A stretch of 42,269 bases of DNA, taken from positions 1 through 42,269 of the forward strand of contig CANQEM010000011.1 of NCBI GenBank assembly GCA_947594935.1, read 5' to 3'. Of the stretch, positions 1-9,394 are shown piece by piece. Each line of letters opens with the position of its first letter. The first letter of the stretch is position 1. Made by a program: the position numbers and the translations under genes. The stretch comes from an uncultured Clostridia bacterium (GTDB lineage Bacteria > Bacillota > Clostridia > TANB77 > CAG-508). The notes beneath the pieces were generated by a model. It was not told where the DNA came from, ran no database searches, and worked only from the letters and a program-made list of their open reading frames with translations.

Positions 1-187
1 TATAAAATACATACTTTAAATTTAAGTTTTATCTCCAAACATTCTTATTTTTATTATTAAATTTATACTGCTCCGCACACCATATCAACTTCTATCATTA
101 TCTTAATTTTATGATTTTCTACTCTTTTTATCTTATTTTTACCTTTTTTATCAAAACTAATAAAATCGTGAAATGCGCTAAATTCAA
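1..187. other. Left edge, no supported gene
   Basis: AT-rich stretch downstream of the rlmD stop. On the minus strand a frame different from rlmD stays open for about 48 codons across the rlmD stop region to a TAA near position 76, but it has no convincing start or ribosome binding site. No terminator hairpin with a T-run was recognised. The window begins inside this stretch. Confidence 0.4.
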
Positions 188-1555
188 CTATTGTATCGAA
201 TCTTTCAAAGATAGCACCGAGCAACACTCCACATGTGAAGTAAATGGGAACATATCAACAGGTGTAACCTTTGTTATATTATAGTTTTTTTCGAATTCGT
301 GTAAATCTCTAATTAGTGTTGCTGGGTTGCAACTAATATACACTATTTTTTTTGGTCTCACATCTATAATATTGTTAATTGAATTTTGGTCAAGACCTTT
401 ACGAGGTGGGTCAACCAAAACTACATCAGGTACAACATTTTTTTCAAGAAGATTTTTTAAATGTGTTTCTACATCACCAGCAATGAACTCCGTGTTTTCA
501 ATTTTATTATTTATCGCGTTTTCTTTTGCCATTTTTACTGCTTCATCAACAATTTCTATCCCATAAACTTTCTTTGCAAATTTAGCCAAGAATAATGAGA
601 TTGTACCAATTCCACAATATAAGTCAAAAACAATATCATCTTTTGAAATATCTGCATTTTTAACAGCTAGTAAGTATAACTTCTCAGCTTGAATAGGGTT
701 CACTTGATAAAAAGAAAATGGTGAAATTTGAAATTCAAAGTCTTCCAATATGTCTTTTATATAGCCATTACCATAAATGACTTGATTTGTTTCGCCAAGA
801 ATTACATTTGTATTTTTCATGTTTGAGTTTATTATAATTGTTTCTATTCCATCAAAATTCTCAGTTAAAAAAGCTATCAACTTTTCTTGGCATGGAAGTT
901 TTTTCCCATTTATAACAACAATGCACATATATTGATTGGTTTTTACCCCTACTTTTATAACAATATGACGCAACAGTCCTTTCCTAGTTTTTTCGTCATA
1001 TACTGATATATTATTATCAATTAAAAATTTAAAGATGGATTTAGCAATTTCTTGTGCTTGTTTATTTTGAATTAAGCAGTTTTCAATGGCAATAATTTCA
1101 TGAGATCTATTTGCAAAAACTCCTATTTGAGGTGTACCATTTTTATCCAAACCGACTGGAAACTGCACTTTATTTCTGTAATGGTAAGGGTTTTCCATTT
1201 TAACTGTTTTTTCTACATCTATCTTGGTTTCTAAGTTTTTATTGATTAAATTTTGAACTGTGTTTTGTTTTATTTCCAAAGTTTCCTCATATTTTATGTG
1301 CCTTAAATTACATCCACCGCACCTTTTGTAAGTACTACAATCTGCATTTATCCTGTCTGATGATGTTTTTATGATTTCAATAATTTTTCCAAAGGCATGA
1401 GATGATAGAACTTTCACAATTAAAATTTTTACTATTTCGCCTTTAATACTATTAGGGACAAAAACAGTAAAGTTATCAATCTTTGCAATTCCTTCGCCTT
1501 CATAGCCATTATCAATAATTTTTACAATATATTCTTCATTTTTTTTGATTGGCAT
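188..1555 (-). CDS. rlmD: 23S rRNA (uracil-C5)-methyltransferase, RlmD/RumA family
   Basis: SAM-dependent enzyme that makes 5-methyluridine in 23S rRNA (the RlmD/RlmCD/RumA group); cytosolic. The 455 residues are the normal length. An N-terminal TRAM domain (about 1-60) is followed by an iron-sulfur cysteine set, C73, C79 and C82 (CGGC) with C160 as the likely fourth ligand. The SAM motif DLYCGIGT lies at 311-318, VDPPRKG at 381-387, and the catalytic cysteine is C409 in ISCNPATL. The ATG follows AAAAGGAG with good spacing. It is transcribed divergently from the tRNA-Leu gene. Which uridine is modified (747, 1939 or both) cannot be told from sequence. The family is certain; the exact paralogue name is less so. 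Confidence 0.93.
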   Translation of the reverse strand: MPIKKNEEYIVKIIDNGYEGEGIAKIDNFTVFVPNSIKGEIVKILIVKVLSSHAFGKIIEIIKTSSDRINADCSTYKRCGGCNLRHIKYEETLEIKQNTVQNLINKNLETKIDVEKTVKMENPYHYRNKVQFPVGLDKNGTPQIGVFANRSHEIIAIENCLIQNKQAQEIAKSIFKFLIDNNISVYDEKTRKGLLRHIVIKVGVKTNQYMCIVVINGKKLPCQEKLIAFLTENFDGIETIIINSNMKNTNVILGETNQVIYGNGYIKDILEDFEFQISPFSFYQVNPIQAEKLYLLAVKNADISKDDIVFDLYCGIGTISLFLAKFAKKVYGIEIVDEAVKMAKENAINNKIENTEFIAGDVETHLKNLLEKNVVPDVVLVDPPRKGLDQNSINNIIDVRPKKIVYISCNPATLIRDLHEFEKNYNITKVTPVDMFPFTSHVECCSVLSLKDSIQ

Positions 1556-1645
1556 ATTAACTCCTTTTGACTAATAAATTTAACATTATTTTATCATACT
1601 ATCCGCTACTTTGCTATACTTTTAATATATTTTTTTGTAAAAGTA

Positions 1646-1674
1646 TTGACGTTTTTCATATAATGTGTTATTAT
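1646..1674 (+). promoter_or_regulatory. Sigma-A promoter of tRNA-Leu
   Basis: The -35 TTGACG (1646-1651) and -10 TATTAT (1669-1674) are 17 bp apart. Transcription would start near 1681, about 25 bases before the tRNA. Confidence 0.7.
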
Positions 1675-1705
1675 AATTATTGTCAAAGTTTTAAAAACTT
1701 AACTT

Positions 1706-1789
1706 GCGGATGTGGCGGAACTGGTAGACGCGCTGGTCTTAGGAACCAGTGCCAAAAGCGTGGGGGTTCGAGTCCCTTCATCCGCACCA
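1706..1789 (+). tRNA. tRNA-Leu (anticodon UAG)
   Basis: The acceptor stem GCGGATG/CATCCGC pairs perfectly (1706-1712 with 1779-1785). Discriminator A1786 is followed by an encoded CCA at 1787-1789. The anticodon stem CTGGT/ACCAG encloses the loop CTTAGGA, giving anticodon UAG, which reads CUA and probably other CUN codons. The T arm GGGGGTTCGAGTCCC is present, and the long variable arm is the class II form expected for leucine. It is a single gene with its own promoter and terminator. Confidence 0.96.
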
Positions 1790-1796
1790 ACGACGT

Positions 1797-1821
1797 ATCT
1801 GTTCAAACTTTTAGAACAGAT
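1797..1821 (+). other. Hairpin in the tRNA-Leu 3' trailer
   Basis: ATCTGTTC (1797-1804) pairs perfectly with GAACAGAT (1814-1821) around a 9-base loop, just after the CCA end. There is no T-run after it, so it is more likely a trailer-processing structure than the terminator. Confidence 0.5.
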
Positions 1822-1832
1822 AGATACAAATG

Positions 1833-1859
1833 TCATTCTGAAAAAGAATGATATTTTTT
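1833..1859 (+). terminator. Intrinsic terminator of tRNA-Leu
   Basis: TCATTCT (1833-1839), loop GAAAA and AGAATGA (1845-1851) form a 7-bp stem followed by TATTTTTT. Confidence 0.75.
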
Positions 1860-2059
1860 ACTTTATTTTCAGTATGTAGCATATAGGATTAAAATTTAAT
1901 TATAATGTACAAACTATTATTATAACTAATGAATAATATTTGACATTTATAAAATATATGTTTACCAATATACAATATTTTTAAATAAAGAACAAGCGAA
2001 CAGAACAAATTTTTGAAAAAAATTTTAGATGAATTGTCAAAACGTGCTAATAATAGCAA
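1860..2059. other. AT-rich intergenic stretch, nothing recognised
   Basis: The gap between the tRNA unit and the next gene (1790-2095) is about 306 bases. Apart from the two hairpins after the tRNA and the terminator at 2060-2090, I see nothing here. A 63-codon minus-strand frame starting inside the terminator stem is judged spurious. Confidence 0.5.
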
Positions 2060-2090
2060 AAATAACACTATTTTAAACATAGTGTTATTT
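2060..2090 (-). terminator. Terminator of the dapF-dapL operon
   Basis: An 11-bp perfect stem, AAATAACACTA (2060-2070) with TAGTGTTATTT (2080-2090), lies just beyond the stop of the last gene. The T-rich flank on both strands (TTTTATTTTA on plus) would let it act bidirectionally. Confidence 0.75.
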
Positions 2091-2095
2091 TTATT

Positions 2096-2437
2096 TTACT
2101 CACTGTAAACATACAGAACATCATTTATTTTTATTAAATTCCTATTTCCTATAAAAACTATTTCATCATTGCCTATTTTTATATTCATATTTACTGTGCT
2201 ACCAAGAGTTCTTACAATTGCTTTTTTATATTTATATTCTCCAAGTTCTGGATGTTCACTTATATCAATATCATCGCCCAATATCTGATATATCGAAAGT
2301 TCTTTTCCATAATCTAATACATCATTGTAATTATAGTACCTATATAATTTAGTTCCATAACCAGAAAACACTAAATAAATAACAATACATATTACTATAA
2401 CTGCAATTATTGATACTACAACTTTCCACTTCTTCAT
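2096..2437 (-). CDS. Hypothetical membrane-anchored protein
   Basis: I do not recognise this 113-residue protein. Residues about 5-25 form one hydrophobic membrane segment after a KK start. The rest is a small polar, probably extracytoplasmic domain with many Tyr, Asp, Ile and Asn residues. The N-terminus is typical of a signal anchor; there is no lipobox cysteine. Ribosome binding site AAGGGG lies about 9 bases before ATG. It is the last gene of the dapF-dapL group, 28 bases after the preceding small gene and followed at once by a strong terminator. Co-transcription with lysine genes does not by itself show a link to lysine or peptidoglycan. Confidence 0.7.
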   Translation of the reverse strand: MKKWKVVVSIIAVIVICIVIYLVFSGYGTKLYRYYNYNDVLDYGKELSIYQILGDDIDISEHPELGEYKYKKAIVRTLGSTVNMNIKIGNDEIVFIGNRNLIKINDVLYVYSE

Positions 2438-2465
2438 TAACTATTTCCCCTTATATGAAATTCAA

Positions 2466-2657
2466 TTATTTTAAAACCATCATTATAAAACTACTAACTA
2501 TTGCAATAATAAAACCTAATATTTTAAGCCCACTTGACCCCTCGTTTTGATCACCAAAGCCAAAAAAACGCTTAGTCAAATTACGTGCATCAAATATCAT
2601 AATCACTCCTAATAATATCATTATTAAACAAATCAATTTTATAATTAGTTGCCACAT
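2466..2657 (-). CDS. Small two-helix membrane protein
   Basis: 63 residues with two hydrophobic helices (about 4-22 and 43-62) joined by a short polar loop, ARNLTKRFFGFGDQNEG. The FGFGDQNE loop looks like a conserved family signature of small clostridial membrane proteins, but I cannot name the family or a function. It starts 5 bases after the dapL stop, and its ribosome binding site (AAGGATG) sits inside the dapL 3' end, so it is probably translationally coupled to dapL. The start ATG is the only good one. Confidence 0.7.
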   Translation of the reverse strand: MWQLIIKLICLIMILLGVIMIFDARNLTKRFFGFGDQNEGSSGLKILGFIIAIVSSFIMMVLK

Positions 2658-2662
2658 TTAAA

Positions 2663-3898
2663 TCAACATCCTTTTCTTTTTATTCTTTCCATCGCTTTTA
2701 TTGTATTTTCTTTTGTTCCAAACGCTGTCAATCTGAAATACCCTTCCCCTTTTGGTCCAAAGCCACTTCCAGGTGTTCCCACAACATTAGATTCTTGTAA
2801 TAACTCATCAAAGAACTCCCAAGAAGTTTTTCCATCTGGAACTTCAAGCCAAACATAAGGAGCATTTAAGCCACCATAATATTTAATTCCAGCATCTTCC
2901 AATCCTTCTCTAATGATTTTAGCATTTTCCATGTAATAATTGATATTTTCTCTTATCTGCTTTTGACCTTCACTTGAATATACCGCTTCTGCTGCTCTTT
3001 GAACAATATAAGCAACACCATTGAATTTTGTACAAGTACGCCTATTCCATAGCTTGTTATATTCAGCTTCCTTTCCTTCTTTGCTATAACCCTTAACACT
3101 TTTTGGAATAACTACATATCCACATCTTAGCCCTGTAAAACCAGCTGTTTTTGAAAAACTTCTAAACTCAATAGCAACATCTTTTGCACCTTCCACCTCA
3201 TAAATACTATGTGGCACATCATTTTCTGTAATAAAAGCCTCATAAGCAGAATCATATAAAATAACAGAATTATTCGCTTTAGCATAATCAACCCACTTTT
3301 TCAACTCATCTTTCTTCAAAATTGTACCTGTTGGGTTGTTCGGAAAACATAGATAAATCATATCCACTCTTTGTTTAGGTAATTCCGGTTTAAATCCGTT
3401 TTCCTTAGTTACAGGCAAATAAACAATATTTTGATAAGTACCTTCATCTGAATTAAATTTTCCACTTCTACCAGCCATAACATTTGTATCTAAATAAACG
3501 GGATAAACTGGATCTGTAATTGCAACAACATTATCTTTTGCAAAAATATCAACAATATTTCCGGTATCACACTTTGCCCCATCTGATACAAAAATCTCAT
3601 CTTCGGCAATGTCAATCCCTCTTGCCTTATAGTCATTTTCTACAATAGCCTTTCTCAAAAACTCATAACCCTGTTCTGGTCCATAACCTCTAAAACCTTC
3701 TTGTGTACCCATTTCATCAACTGCCTTATGAAGAGCCTCAACACATGCCTTTGGAATTGGTCTTGTTACATCACCTATACCCAATTTTATAACTTCTTTA
3801 TCTGGATGCTCCTCTGTATATTTTGCAACTTTCTTTGCAATTGTTGAAAACAAATAACTCTCTTGCAACTCTAAAAAATTTTCATTTATATAACTCAT
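2663..3898 (-). CDS. dapL: LL-diaminopimelate aminotransferase
   Basis: PLP enzyme that converts tetrahydrodipicolinate directly to LL-2,6-diaminopimelate with glutamate as amino donor, bypassing the succinylase, acetylase and dehydrogenase routes. It has 411 residues, the family length. Visible fold-type I landmarks are SDGAKCD at 105-111, PNNPTGT at 186-192, the PLP-contacting D216 and Y219, and the Schiff-base lysine K250 in [15 protein letters not shown]. Its product is the substrate of DapF, encoded 19 bases upstream, so the pair supplies meso-DAP for peptidoglycan and lysine. ATG follows AAAGAAAGGAACG with a long, 11-base spacer. Confidence 0.96.
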   Translation of the reverse strand: MSYINENFLELQESYLFSTIAKKVAKYTEEHPDKEVIKLGIGDVTRPIPKACVEALHKAVDEMGTQEGFRGYGPEQGYEFLRKAIVENDYKARGIDIAEDEIFVSDGAKCDTGNIVDIFAKDNVVAITDPVYPVYLDTNVMAGRSGKFNSDEGTYQNIVYLPVTKENGFKPELPKQRVDMIYLCFPNNPTGTILKKDELKKWVDYAKANNSVILYDSAYEAFITENDVPHSIYEVEGAKDVAIEFRSFSKTAGFTGLRCGYVVIPKSVKGYSKEGKEAEYNKLWNRRTCTKFNGVAYIVQRAAEAVYSSEGQKQIRENINYYMENAKIIREGLEDAGIKYYGGLNAPYVWLEVPDGKTSWEFFDELLQESNVVGTPGSGFGPKGEGYFRLTAFGTKENTIKAMERIKRKGC

Positions 3899-3917
3899 TT
3901 TATTTTCGTTCCTTTCT

Positions 3918-4754
3918 TTAAACTAGTAATTCTCCCTCAAAAACTGTTACCGCAGGACCTGTCATGTAAACATGATTATCAGCTTTATTCCACTCAATTT
4001 GTAGCTTACCACCTAATAATTCAACTGTCACATTATTTTCAGTATATCCATTTATACTACATGCAACAGCTGTTGCGCATGCTCCTGTTCCACATGCCAA
4101 AGTTTCTCCTGCACCTCTCTCCCATACACGCATTTTTATAGTCTTTTTGTCTATAATTTCCGCAAACTCCACATTTATACGTTTTGGAAAAGCCTTATCA
4201 ACTTCTAGCACTTTTCCATATTTTGCAACATCAAAATGTTCTACATCTTTTACGATAGTAATCGCATGAGGGTTCCCCATTGATACACAAGACATAGTAA
4301 AACCTTTTTCTTCTGCCACCACATGAAGATTTTTCACTGGTTTTTCATCACTAACAACTGGAATTTGAGTTGGCTCTAAAATTGGCTCTCCCATATCAAC
4401 TCTTGCTGTTTCAACCTTTCCATCCTTTACATTTAATTTTAAATACTTAATTCCAGCTAATGTTTCAATAGCAACTTCTTGCTTTGTTGTTAACCCTTTA
4501 TCATATACAAACTTTCCAACACATCTTATGCCATTTCCACACATCTCCGCTTCACTTCCATCACTATTAAACATCCTCATTTTAAAATCTGCAACATCAC
4601 TCTTGCAAATCAAAATTAGTCCATCTGACCCTATTCCGAAATTTCTGTTGCTAACAAAATGAGCTAGAGATGATGGTTCTTTGATATCTTGATGGATAGC
4701 ATCAATATACACATAATCATTCCCTAGCCCCTGCATTTTTGTAAACTTAATCAT
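3918..4754 (-). CDS. dapF: Diaminopimelate epimerase
   Basis: Cofactor-independent epimerase that turns LL-diaminopimelate into the meso form. The two catalytic cysteines lie in MCGNGIRC and ACGTGACA (C72 and C221 from this start). I use the ATG at 4754: a GTG three codons upstream is part of the Shine-Dalgarno AAAGAGGTG, which sits 8 bases before the ATG. Length is about 278 residues, typical of the family. It is the first gene of the dapF-dapL operon and has its own promoter close to the recG stop. Confidence 0.96.
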   Translation of the reverse strand: MIKFTKMQGLGNDYVYIDAIHQDIKEPSSLAHFVSNRNFGIGSDGLILICKSDVADFKMRMFNSDGSEAEMCGNGIRCVGKFVYDKGLTTKQEVAIETLAGIKYLKLNVKDGKVETARVDMGEPILEPTQIPVVSDEKPVKNLHVVAEEKGFTMSCVSMGNPHAITIVKDVEHFDVAKYGKVLEVDKAFPKRINVEFAEIIDKKTIKMRVWERGAGETLACGTGACATAVACSINGYTENNVTVELLGGKLQIEWNKADNHVYMTGPAVTVFEGELLV

Positions 4755-4786
4755 TTTTGTCACCTCTTTAAGGTAAATATATTATC

Positions 4787-4810
4787 AGCAAACCATAATT
4801 ATGTTTTGCT
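4787..4810. promoter_or_regulatory. 24-bp palindrome at the dapF transcription start
   Basis: AGCAAA-CATAATTATG-TTTGCT is an almost perfect 24-bp palindrome with one mismatched pair. It begins at the predicted +1 of the dapF promoter. It could be an operator, or a 5' hairpin in the mRNA. There is no T-run after it, so a recG terminator is less likely. Confidence 0.45.
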
Positions 4811-4816
4811 GGTCTT

Positions 4817-4845
4817 AGTTTATCACATAAATTCTTTGAGGTCAA
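4817..4845 (-). promoter_or_regulatory. Sigma-A promoter of dapF-dapL
   Basis: On the minus strand, -35 TTGACC (4840-4845) and -10 TAAACT (4817-4822) are 17 bp apart. The -35 starts only 4 bases from the recG stop. Confidence 0.6.
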
Positions 4846-4848
4846 GTA

Positions 4849-6903
4849 TTATAGTGTGCCTGTTCCTAAACTTTCCAATTTTTGATTTACCACAGCTTGT
4901 AGAAGCTTATTTTCCGGTAACTTTAGCTCAGGATCTTTATTCATTATTTCACTCGCAAGTCCTTGAACTTTCTTTAAAATTGGCATATCTTCAAATAAAT
5001 TTGCAATTTTAAATTCAGGTAGTCCATGTTGCATAGTTCCAAAGAAATCGCCACTTCCACGCAATTCTAAATCTTTTTCAGAAATCACAAAACCATCATT
5101 TGTATCACACATAACTTTCATTCTCTTTCTAATTGTTTCGCCATTTCCTTCATATTTCAAAATACAATATGACTGATATTCCCCTCTGCCAACTCTACCA
5201 CGCAATTGATGTAAAGCAGCTAATCCAAACCTTTGAGCATCTTCAATAACCATAATATTACTGTTTGGAACATCAACGCCTACTTCAATTACAGTTGTGG
5301 AAATTAAAATATCTATTTCATGATTTTTAAATCTTGCCATGATTTCGTCTTTTTCTTTTGGCTTCATTTTTCCATGCAAATATGCAATCCTATACTCTGG
5401 AAAAATTTCCTTTTGATACTTTTCTGCCAATTCCACTACTGATTTTAAGTTATTATCTTCCCCTTCTTCTACTAGTGGGCAAACTATATATGCTTGCCTA
5501 CCCTCTTGAATTTGCTTTTTTATGAAATTATCTATTCTTTCCTGCATACGTTTTGTAACTGCAAAAGTTTCAATCTTCTTTCTGTTTGGAGGTAACTCAT
5601 CAATAATTGAAATATCCAAATCTCCATAAAGAATTAAAGCCAATGTTCTTGGAATTGGAGTTGCTGACATAACTAAAACATCTGGATTCATGCCCTTTTT
5701 CGTGATTTTATTCCTTTGCCTAACGCCAAACCTATGTTGCTCATCTGTTACAACTAAACCAAGATTTTTGAATTCAACATTATCCTCTAAAACTGCATGT
5801 GTTCCAATTAAAATATCTATATCGCCATTTTGCAATCTCTGCAAAATTTCTTCCTTTTTCTTCTTAGTAATTCCTGAAATAAGCAATTCACATTTTATCC
5901 CTAAATTAGAAAATATTTTTTCAAAATTTTCTAAATGTTGAGTTGCCAAAATAGCAGTTGGTGCCATAATAACTGCTTGATAACCGCTTTTTACTGCCTT
6001 ATATGCTGCACACATTGCAATTGCTGTTTTACCAGAGCCTACATCACCTTGTAATAATCTGTTCATCATCTTAGGAGCTTCCATATCTTTTTCAATTTCT
6101 TCTAAAACTCTGGCTTGTGCATTTGTTAAAGTAAATGGGAATTCTCTTACCATTTCTTTTATCTTATGCTCTTTTGAAAAAGCAATTCCTTTGATTTTTT
6201 CCATATCATAATATTTTAATTTTAAAAGTGCTAACTGAGTCATAAGAAGTTCTTCAAAAACTAAACGCTCTCTCGCTCTTTTGAAGTCTTGTAACTCCGC
6301 TGGAAAGTGTATTGTTTTGGTTGCTTGATTTATTGATAACAAATTATATTTTTTCAACACATATTCAGGCAAAGTTTCGGCTAAACTTCCATAAATTTCA
6401 TCTATTCCATTTTCTATAATTTTTCTAAGTACATTTTGAGACAAACTATATGTTAATGGATAAATTGGAATTATCCTTCCAGTATTTTGTGTATGTCCAT
6501 ACTCATCAAAAACAGGCGACATTATTTGAACTTTTCTATATTTCTTATCAATTTTTCCAAACATCCTATATTTTTTTCCGATTGAAAATTTTGATTTCAA
6601 ATAACTTTGATTAAACCAAACAGCCTCTCCATTAGCTGTTTCATCGCCTATCATTAGCTTCTGCATTGTTTTTTTGCCAAAACGTGTTTCTACAACTCTA
6701 CTTGTTGCAACAACTTCAATCAAAGCTTCTTCCCCATCAGCACATTCAAATAGAGTTTTTGGCTTACTTCTATCTTCGTAATCTCTTGGATAATATGTAA
6801 TTAAATCTTGTAAGGTGAAAATTTTAAGCTTATTTAACAACTTTGCTCTATTAGGTCCAACACCTTTTATAAATTGCACTTCTTTTTTTAAATCAATCAT
6901 CAT
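4849..6903 (-). CDS. recG: ATP-dependent DNA helicase RecG
   Basis: Branch-migrating superfamily 2 helicase that remodels stalled forks and Holliday junctions. It has 684 residues, as usual for the family. The N-terminal wedge/OB domain (about 1-150) includes FIKGVGPNRA near the start. The helicase core shows Walker A GDVGSGKT at 286-293, DEQH at 387-390, SATPIPRT at 413-420 and the motif VI region QLRGRVGRG. A double ATG starts the gene. The second ATG (6900) has the better spacing from AGGAG; the first would leave only two bases. It follows the phosphoesterase gene by 5 bases at the end of the lysS-to-recG run. Confidence 0.96.
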   Translation of the reverse strand: MMIDLKKEVQFIKGVGPNRAKLLNKLKIFTLQDLITYYPRDYEDRSKPKTLFECADGEEALIEVVATSRVVETRFGKKTMQKLMIGDETANGEAVWFNQSYLKSKFSIGKKYRMFGKIDKKYRKVQIMSPVFDEYGHTQNTGRIIPIYPLTYSLSQNVLRKIIENGIDEIYGSLAETLPEYVLKKYNLLSINQATKTIHFPAELQDFKRARERLVFEELLMTQLALLKLKYYDMEKIKGIAFSKEHKIKEMVREFPFTLTNAQARVLEEIEKDMEAPKMMNRLLQGDVGSGKTAIAMCAAYKAVKSGYQAVIMAPTAILATQHLENFEKIFSNLGIKCELLISGITKKKKEEILQRLQNGDIDILIGTHAVLEDNVEFKNLGLVVTDEQHRFGVRQRNKITKKGMNPDVLVMSATPIPRTLALILYGDLDISIIDELPPNRKKIETFAVTKRMQERIDNFIKKQIQEGRQAYIVCPLVEEGEDNNLKSVVELAEKYQKEIFPEYRIAYLHGKMKPKEKDEIMARFKNHEIDILISTTVIEVGVDVPNSNIMVIEDAQRFGLAALHQLRGRVGRGEYQSYCILKYEGNGETIRKRMKVMCDTNDGFVISEKDLELRGSGDFFGTMQHGLPEFKIANLFEDMPILKKVQGLASEIMNKDPELKLPENKLLQAVVNQKLESLGTGTL

Positions 6904-6908
6904 TACTC

Positions 6909-7610
6909 CTAAATAATCTTTATAACTTCAAAATTTAAAGCATCTGCACTTACGAGTTTTAATTCAATTCCTTCTACTTCCCCCTGTATTGCCTCTTGGA
7001 TAGCACTACTATGTAAATGTCCATAAATACATTTTTTAATTCCATATTTTTTCATCATTTCAATAAATGGTGATTTCAAATTATTATTTATCCCTGTTAG
7101 TGGTGGATAATGTAAGCAAACTAAAATTGGTTTATCATCGCCATATTTTGCAATTCCATCTTTAATTGATAATTCTAATCGAATTACCTCTCTTGCAACA
7201 ATTTTTTCGTCTTGTGGGTCATTTGACTGTGTCCAACCCCTTGTTCCAACTATAATATGACCATCAGAAAAATAGCTATTATTATGTAAAAATTCTATTG
7301 ATTCAAAGTTATTTTCTTTTACAAAATTTTTCATTTTGTTGATTGTTGACCACCAATAATCATGATTGCCTTTTAATAAAATCTTTTTGCCTGGAAGGTC
7401 TTGTAAATAATCAAAATCAGCAATGCAATTTTCTAAATACATAGACCATGAAAAATCGCCTGGCAATATAACAGTGTCATTTTCGGTAACTTGCTTTTTC
7501 CAGCTTGTTTTAACTTTTTCTTCATATCCTTCCCAATTATCGCCAAAGACACTCATTGGTTTGTTCTCTTGAAAAGATAAATGTAAATCGCCTATTGCAA
7601 ATATTGCCAT
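6909..7610 (-). CDS. Metallophosphoesterase (calcineurin-like)
   Basis: About 233 residues with the full metallophosphoesterase set: GDLHLSF at the N-terminus, GDFSW, KGNHDYWW, CLHYPP and YGHLHS, which together bind two metals. The substrate is unknown. Related YpbG-type Firmicute proteins are annotated only as predicted phosphoesterases. The ATG at 7610 is chosen because the domain starts there (MAIFAIGDLHLSF); an upstream frame into the tsaD end adds 23 residues unlike the family. The ribosome binding site AGAAAGGA is 13 bases upstream, a long spacer also seen at dapL and the dodecin gene. Cytosolic. Confidence 0.88.
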   Translation of the reverse strand: MAIFAIGDLHLSFQENKPMSVFGDNWEGYEEKVKTSWKKQVTENDTVILPGDFSWSMYLENCIADFDYLQDLPGKKILLKGNHDYWWSTINKMKNFVKENNFESIEFLHNNSYFSDGHIIVGTRGWTQSNDPQDEKIVAREVIRLELSIKDGIAKYGDDKPILVCLHYPPLTGINNNLKSPFIEMMKKYGIKKCIYGHLHSSAIQEAIQGEVEGIELKLVSADALNFEVIKII

Positions 7611-7638
7611 GTTTTTTTCACGTTCCTTTCTTTCTAAT

Positions 7639-8619
7639 CTATAACTGTAAATTCGGAATAGCATTAAGACTGAGGTCACTTCTTTTGCCAGCCATGTAGT
7701 TATAATAACCAGCAGAACCTGTCATAGCTGCATTATCTGTGCATAACTTTAAATCTGGCATATATACTTTTGTGTCTTTTAAATCTAAAAAAGACTTTCT
7801 AATATATGTATTTGCAGAAACTCCACCAGCTAAAACTACCGTCTTTATATTTGTCATCTTCATTGCTTTTTCTACATTTTCAATTAAAATTTCAGTTACT
7901 ACTTTTTGAAAACTTGCACATAAATCTGCCCTATTTATATCTGGTGTTTTATGATGTAGATTTATTACAGCTGTTTTTATTCCACTAAAACTAAAATCTA
8001 AATTTTCAAAATGTGTTTTTGGAAGTTCAATTGTTGGCTTGCCTTTTTGTGCTAATTTATCAATTTTTGGTCCACCCGGGTACCCTAAATCAACAACTCT
8101 TGCTACTTTATCAAAAGCCTCTCCAATCGCATCATCTCTTGTTTTCCCTAGAACTTCAAATTCACAATAATCTTTTACATGAACTATTTGAGTATTACCA
8201 CCAGACATCATTACACACAAAAAAGGTGGTTTCAGTTCTGAATATGTAAGATAATTTGCTGCAATATGCCCTTCTATATGGTTTACCCCAACTAGTGGCT
8301 TGTTAATTGCAAAGCTAAGAGCTTTTGCATAAGAAAGCCCAACTAATAAAGCACCTACAAGCCCAGGACCATAAGTTGGTGTAACTACATCTAATTCATT
8401 AAATGTTATTCCTGCATCTTCAAGCGCTTTTTTGGTAACACGAGAAATTGCCTCTATGTGATTTCGAGAGGCAATTTCAGGCACAACTCCACCGTATTTT
8501 TCATGTATTGGAATTTGTGTATCTATAACATTTGATAAGATTTCTCTTCCATTTTTTATAACAGCTACTGCGGTTTCATCGCAACTTGATTCAATTCCTA
8601 GTGTAAGTATATCTTTCAT
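7639..8619 (-). CDS. tsaD: tRNA t6A threonylcarbamoyltransferase subunit TsaD
   Basis: Transfers the threonylcarbamoyl group to A37 of ANN-decoding tRNAs, acting with TsaB and TsaE. The ASKHA-fold landmarks are [10 protein letters not shown] at the N-terminus, the metal-binding [38 protein letters not shown] and CTDNAAM. It is about 326 residues, slightly short of the usual 335-345 but complete. I use the ATG at 8619: the ATG three codons upstream abuts the Shine-Dalgarno AAAGGA. TsaC/YwlC, which makes the activated substrate, is encoded at 13.5 kb. TsaB and TsaE are not in this window. Confidence 0.96.
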   Translation of the reverse strand: MKDILTLGIESSCDETAVAVIKNGREILSNVIDTQIPIHEKYGGVVPEIASRNHIEAISRVTKKALEDAGITFNELDVVTPTYGPGLVGALLVGLSYAKALSFAINKPLVGVNHIEGHIAANYLTYSELKPPFLCVMMSGGNTQIVHVKDYCEFEVLGKTRDDAIGEAFDKVARVVDLGYPGGPKIDKLAQKGKPTIELPKTHFENLDFSFSGIKTAVINLHHKTPDINRADLCASFQKVVTEILIENVEKAMKMTNIKTVVLAGGVSANTYIRKSFLDLKDTKVYMPDLKLCTDNAAMTGSAGYYNYMAGKRSDLSLNAIPNLQL

Positions 8620-8631
8620 ATTTTTCATCCT

Positions 8632-9372
8632 TTATAAACCAAAGATAAATTGTGCTAAACTTATAATTGTATTGCTAACAGCTTGAATTGCAGGAGTGAT
8701 AATTGTTCCAGCCAAGCCAGTTATCCAAATTAAGATAAAAACTATATAAAATATTTGTCCATTGTTGATAAACCATTCTTTTGCTTTTGTAGGTAAAAAT
8801 GGTATTAACACTTTTGAACCGTCTAGTGGTGGTAGTGGAATTAAATTAAAAACTCCTAAACCAATATTGATAGAAATTGTACTTGCAACTATTACTAATG
8901 TTGCACTGCCTAATGTTGATGTTAAAAAAGACATACTCGCAAATTTATATATTGCACAATAAATTAGTGAAAATACAAAAGCTAAAATGAAATTCATAAG
9001 TGGACCAGCAATTGAAACAATTGCTTCTCCCTTTTCCATTGATAACTTTCTTGTGTAATTTCTTGGGTCTACATGAACAGGTTTACCCCATCCAAAACCT
9101 GCAACTAGCAACATTAGCCCACCTATTGGGTCTATATGGTCTTTTGGGTTTAGGCTAAGCCTACCTTCTCTACGAGCTGTGTCATCGCCTAATTTGTCTG
9201 CCGCAAAAGCATGTGCAAATTCGTGAAAAGTTATTGCTATAAGAACTCCTGGAATACTAACTAGCAAACTATATAATTGAGCTGGGTTTGACGCATATTG
9301 TAAAACAGCAATTAAAATTAGTACTCCAATAATAATATATACTGTTCTTCTGTCAAAAGAAAAATTGAACAT
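8632..9372 (-). CDS. Site-2 protease family (M50) membrane metalloprotease
   Basis: 246-residue polytopic membrane protein of the small M50 group (YwhC/FtsH-independent type, no PDZ domain). Zinc motif HEFAH is at 50-54, and the second motif NLIPLPPLDG supplies the third ligand aspartate. Several hydrophobic segments surround these motifs. The substrate is unknown; family members cleave membrane-embedded regulators or remnant signal peptides. It lies 22 bases after purH and 12 before tsaD in the same direction, so it is probably co-transcribed with them. Confidence 0.9.
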   Translation of the reverse strand: MFNFSFDRRTVYIIIGVLILIAVLQYASNPAQLYSLLVSIPGVLIAITFHEFAHAFAADKLGDDTARREGRLSLNPKDHIDPIGGLMLLVAGFGWGKPVHVDPRNYTRKLSMEKGEAIVSIAGPLMNFILAFVFSLIYCAIYKFASMSFLTSTLGSATLVIVASTISINIGLGVFNLIPLPPLDGSKVLIPFLPTKAKEWFINNGQIFYIVFILIWITGLAGTIITPAIQAVSNTIISLAQFIFGL

Positions 9373-9394
9373 TTCTCTACTCCCTTTCTAAAAA

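Noticed and set aside
54..195. Open frame overlapping the rlmD end, about 48 codons
   Set aside because: No start codon with a site; rlmD already has the normal family length and ending, so a frameshifted extension is unlikely.
1567..1851. 94-codon plus-strand frame across the tRNA-Leu
   Set aside because: It reads through a tRNA and its promoter, so it is not a gene.
1889..2080. 63-codon hydrophobic frame on the minus strand
   Set aside because: Its start is inside the dapF-dapL operon terminator, there is no ribosome binding site, and the composition is that of random AT-rich DNA.
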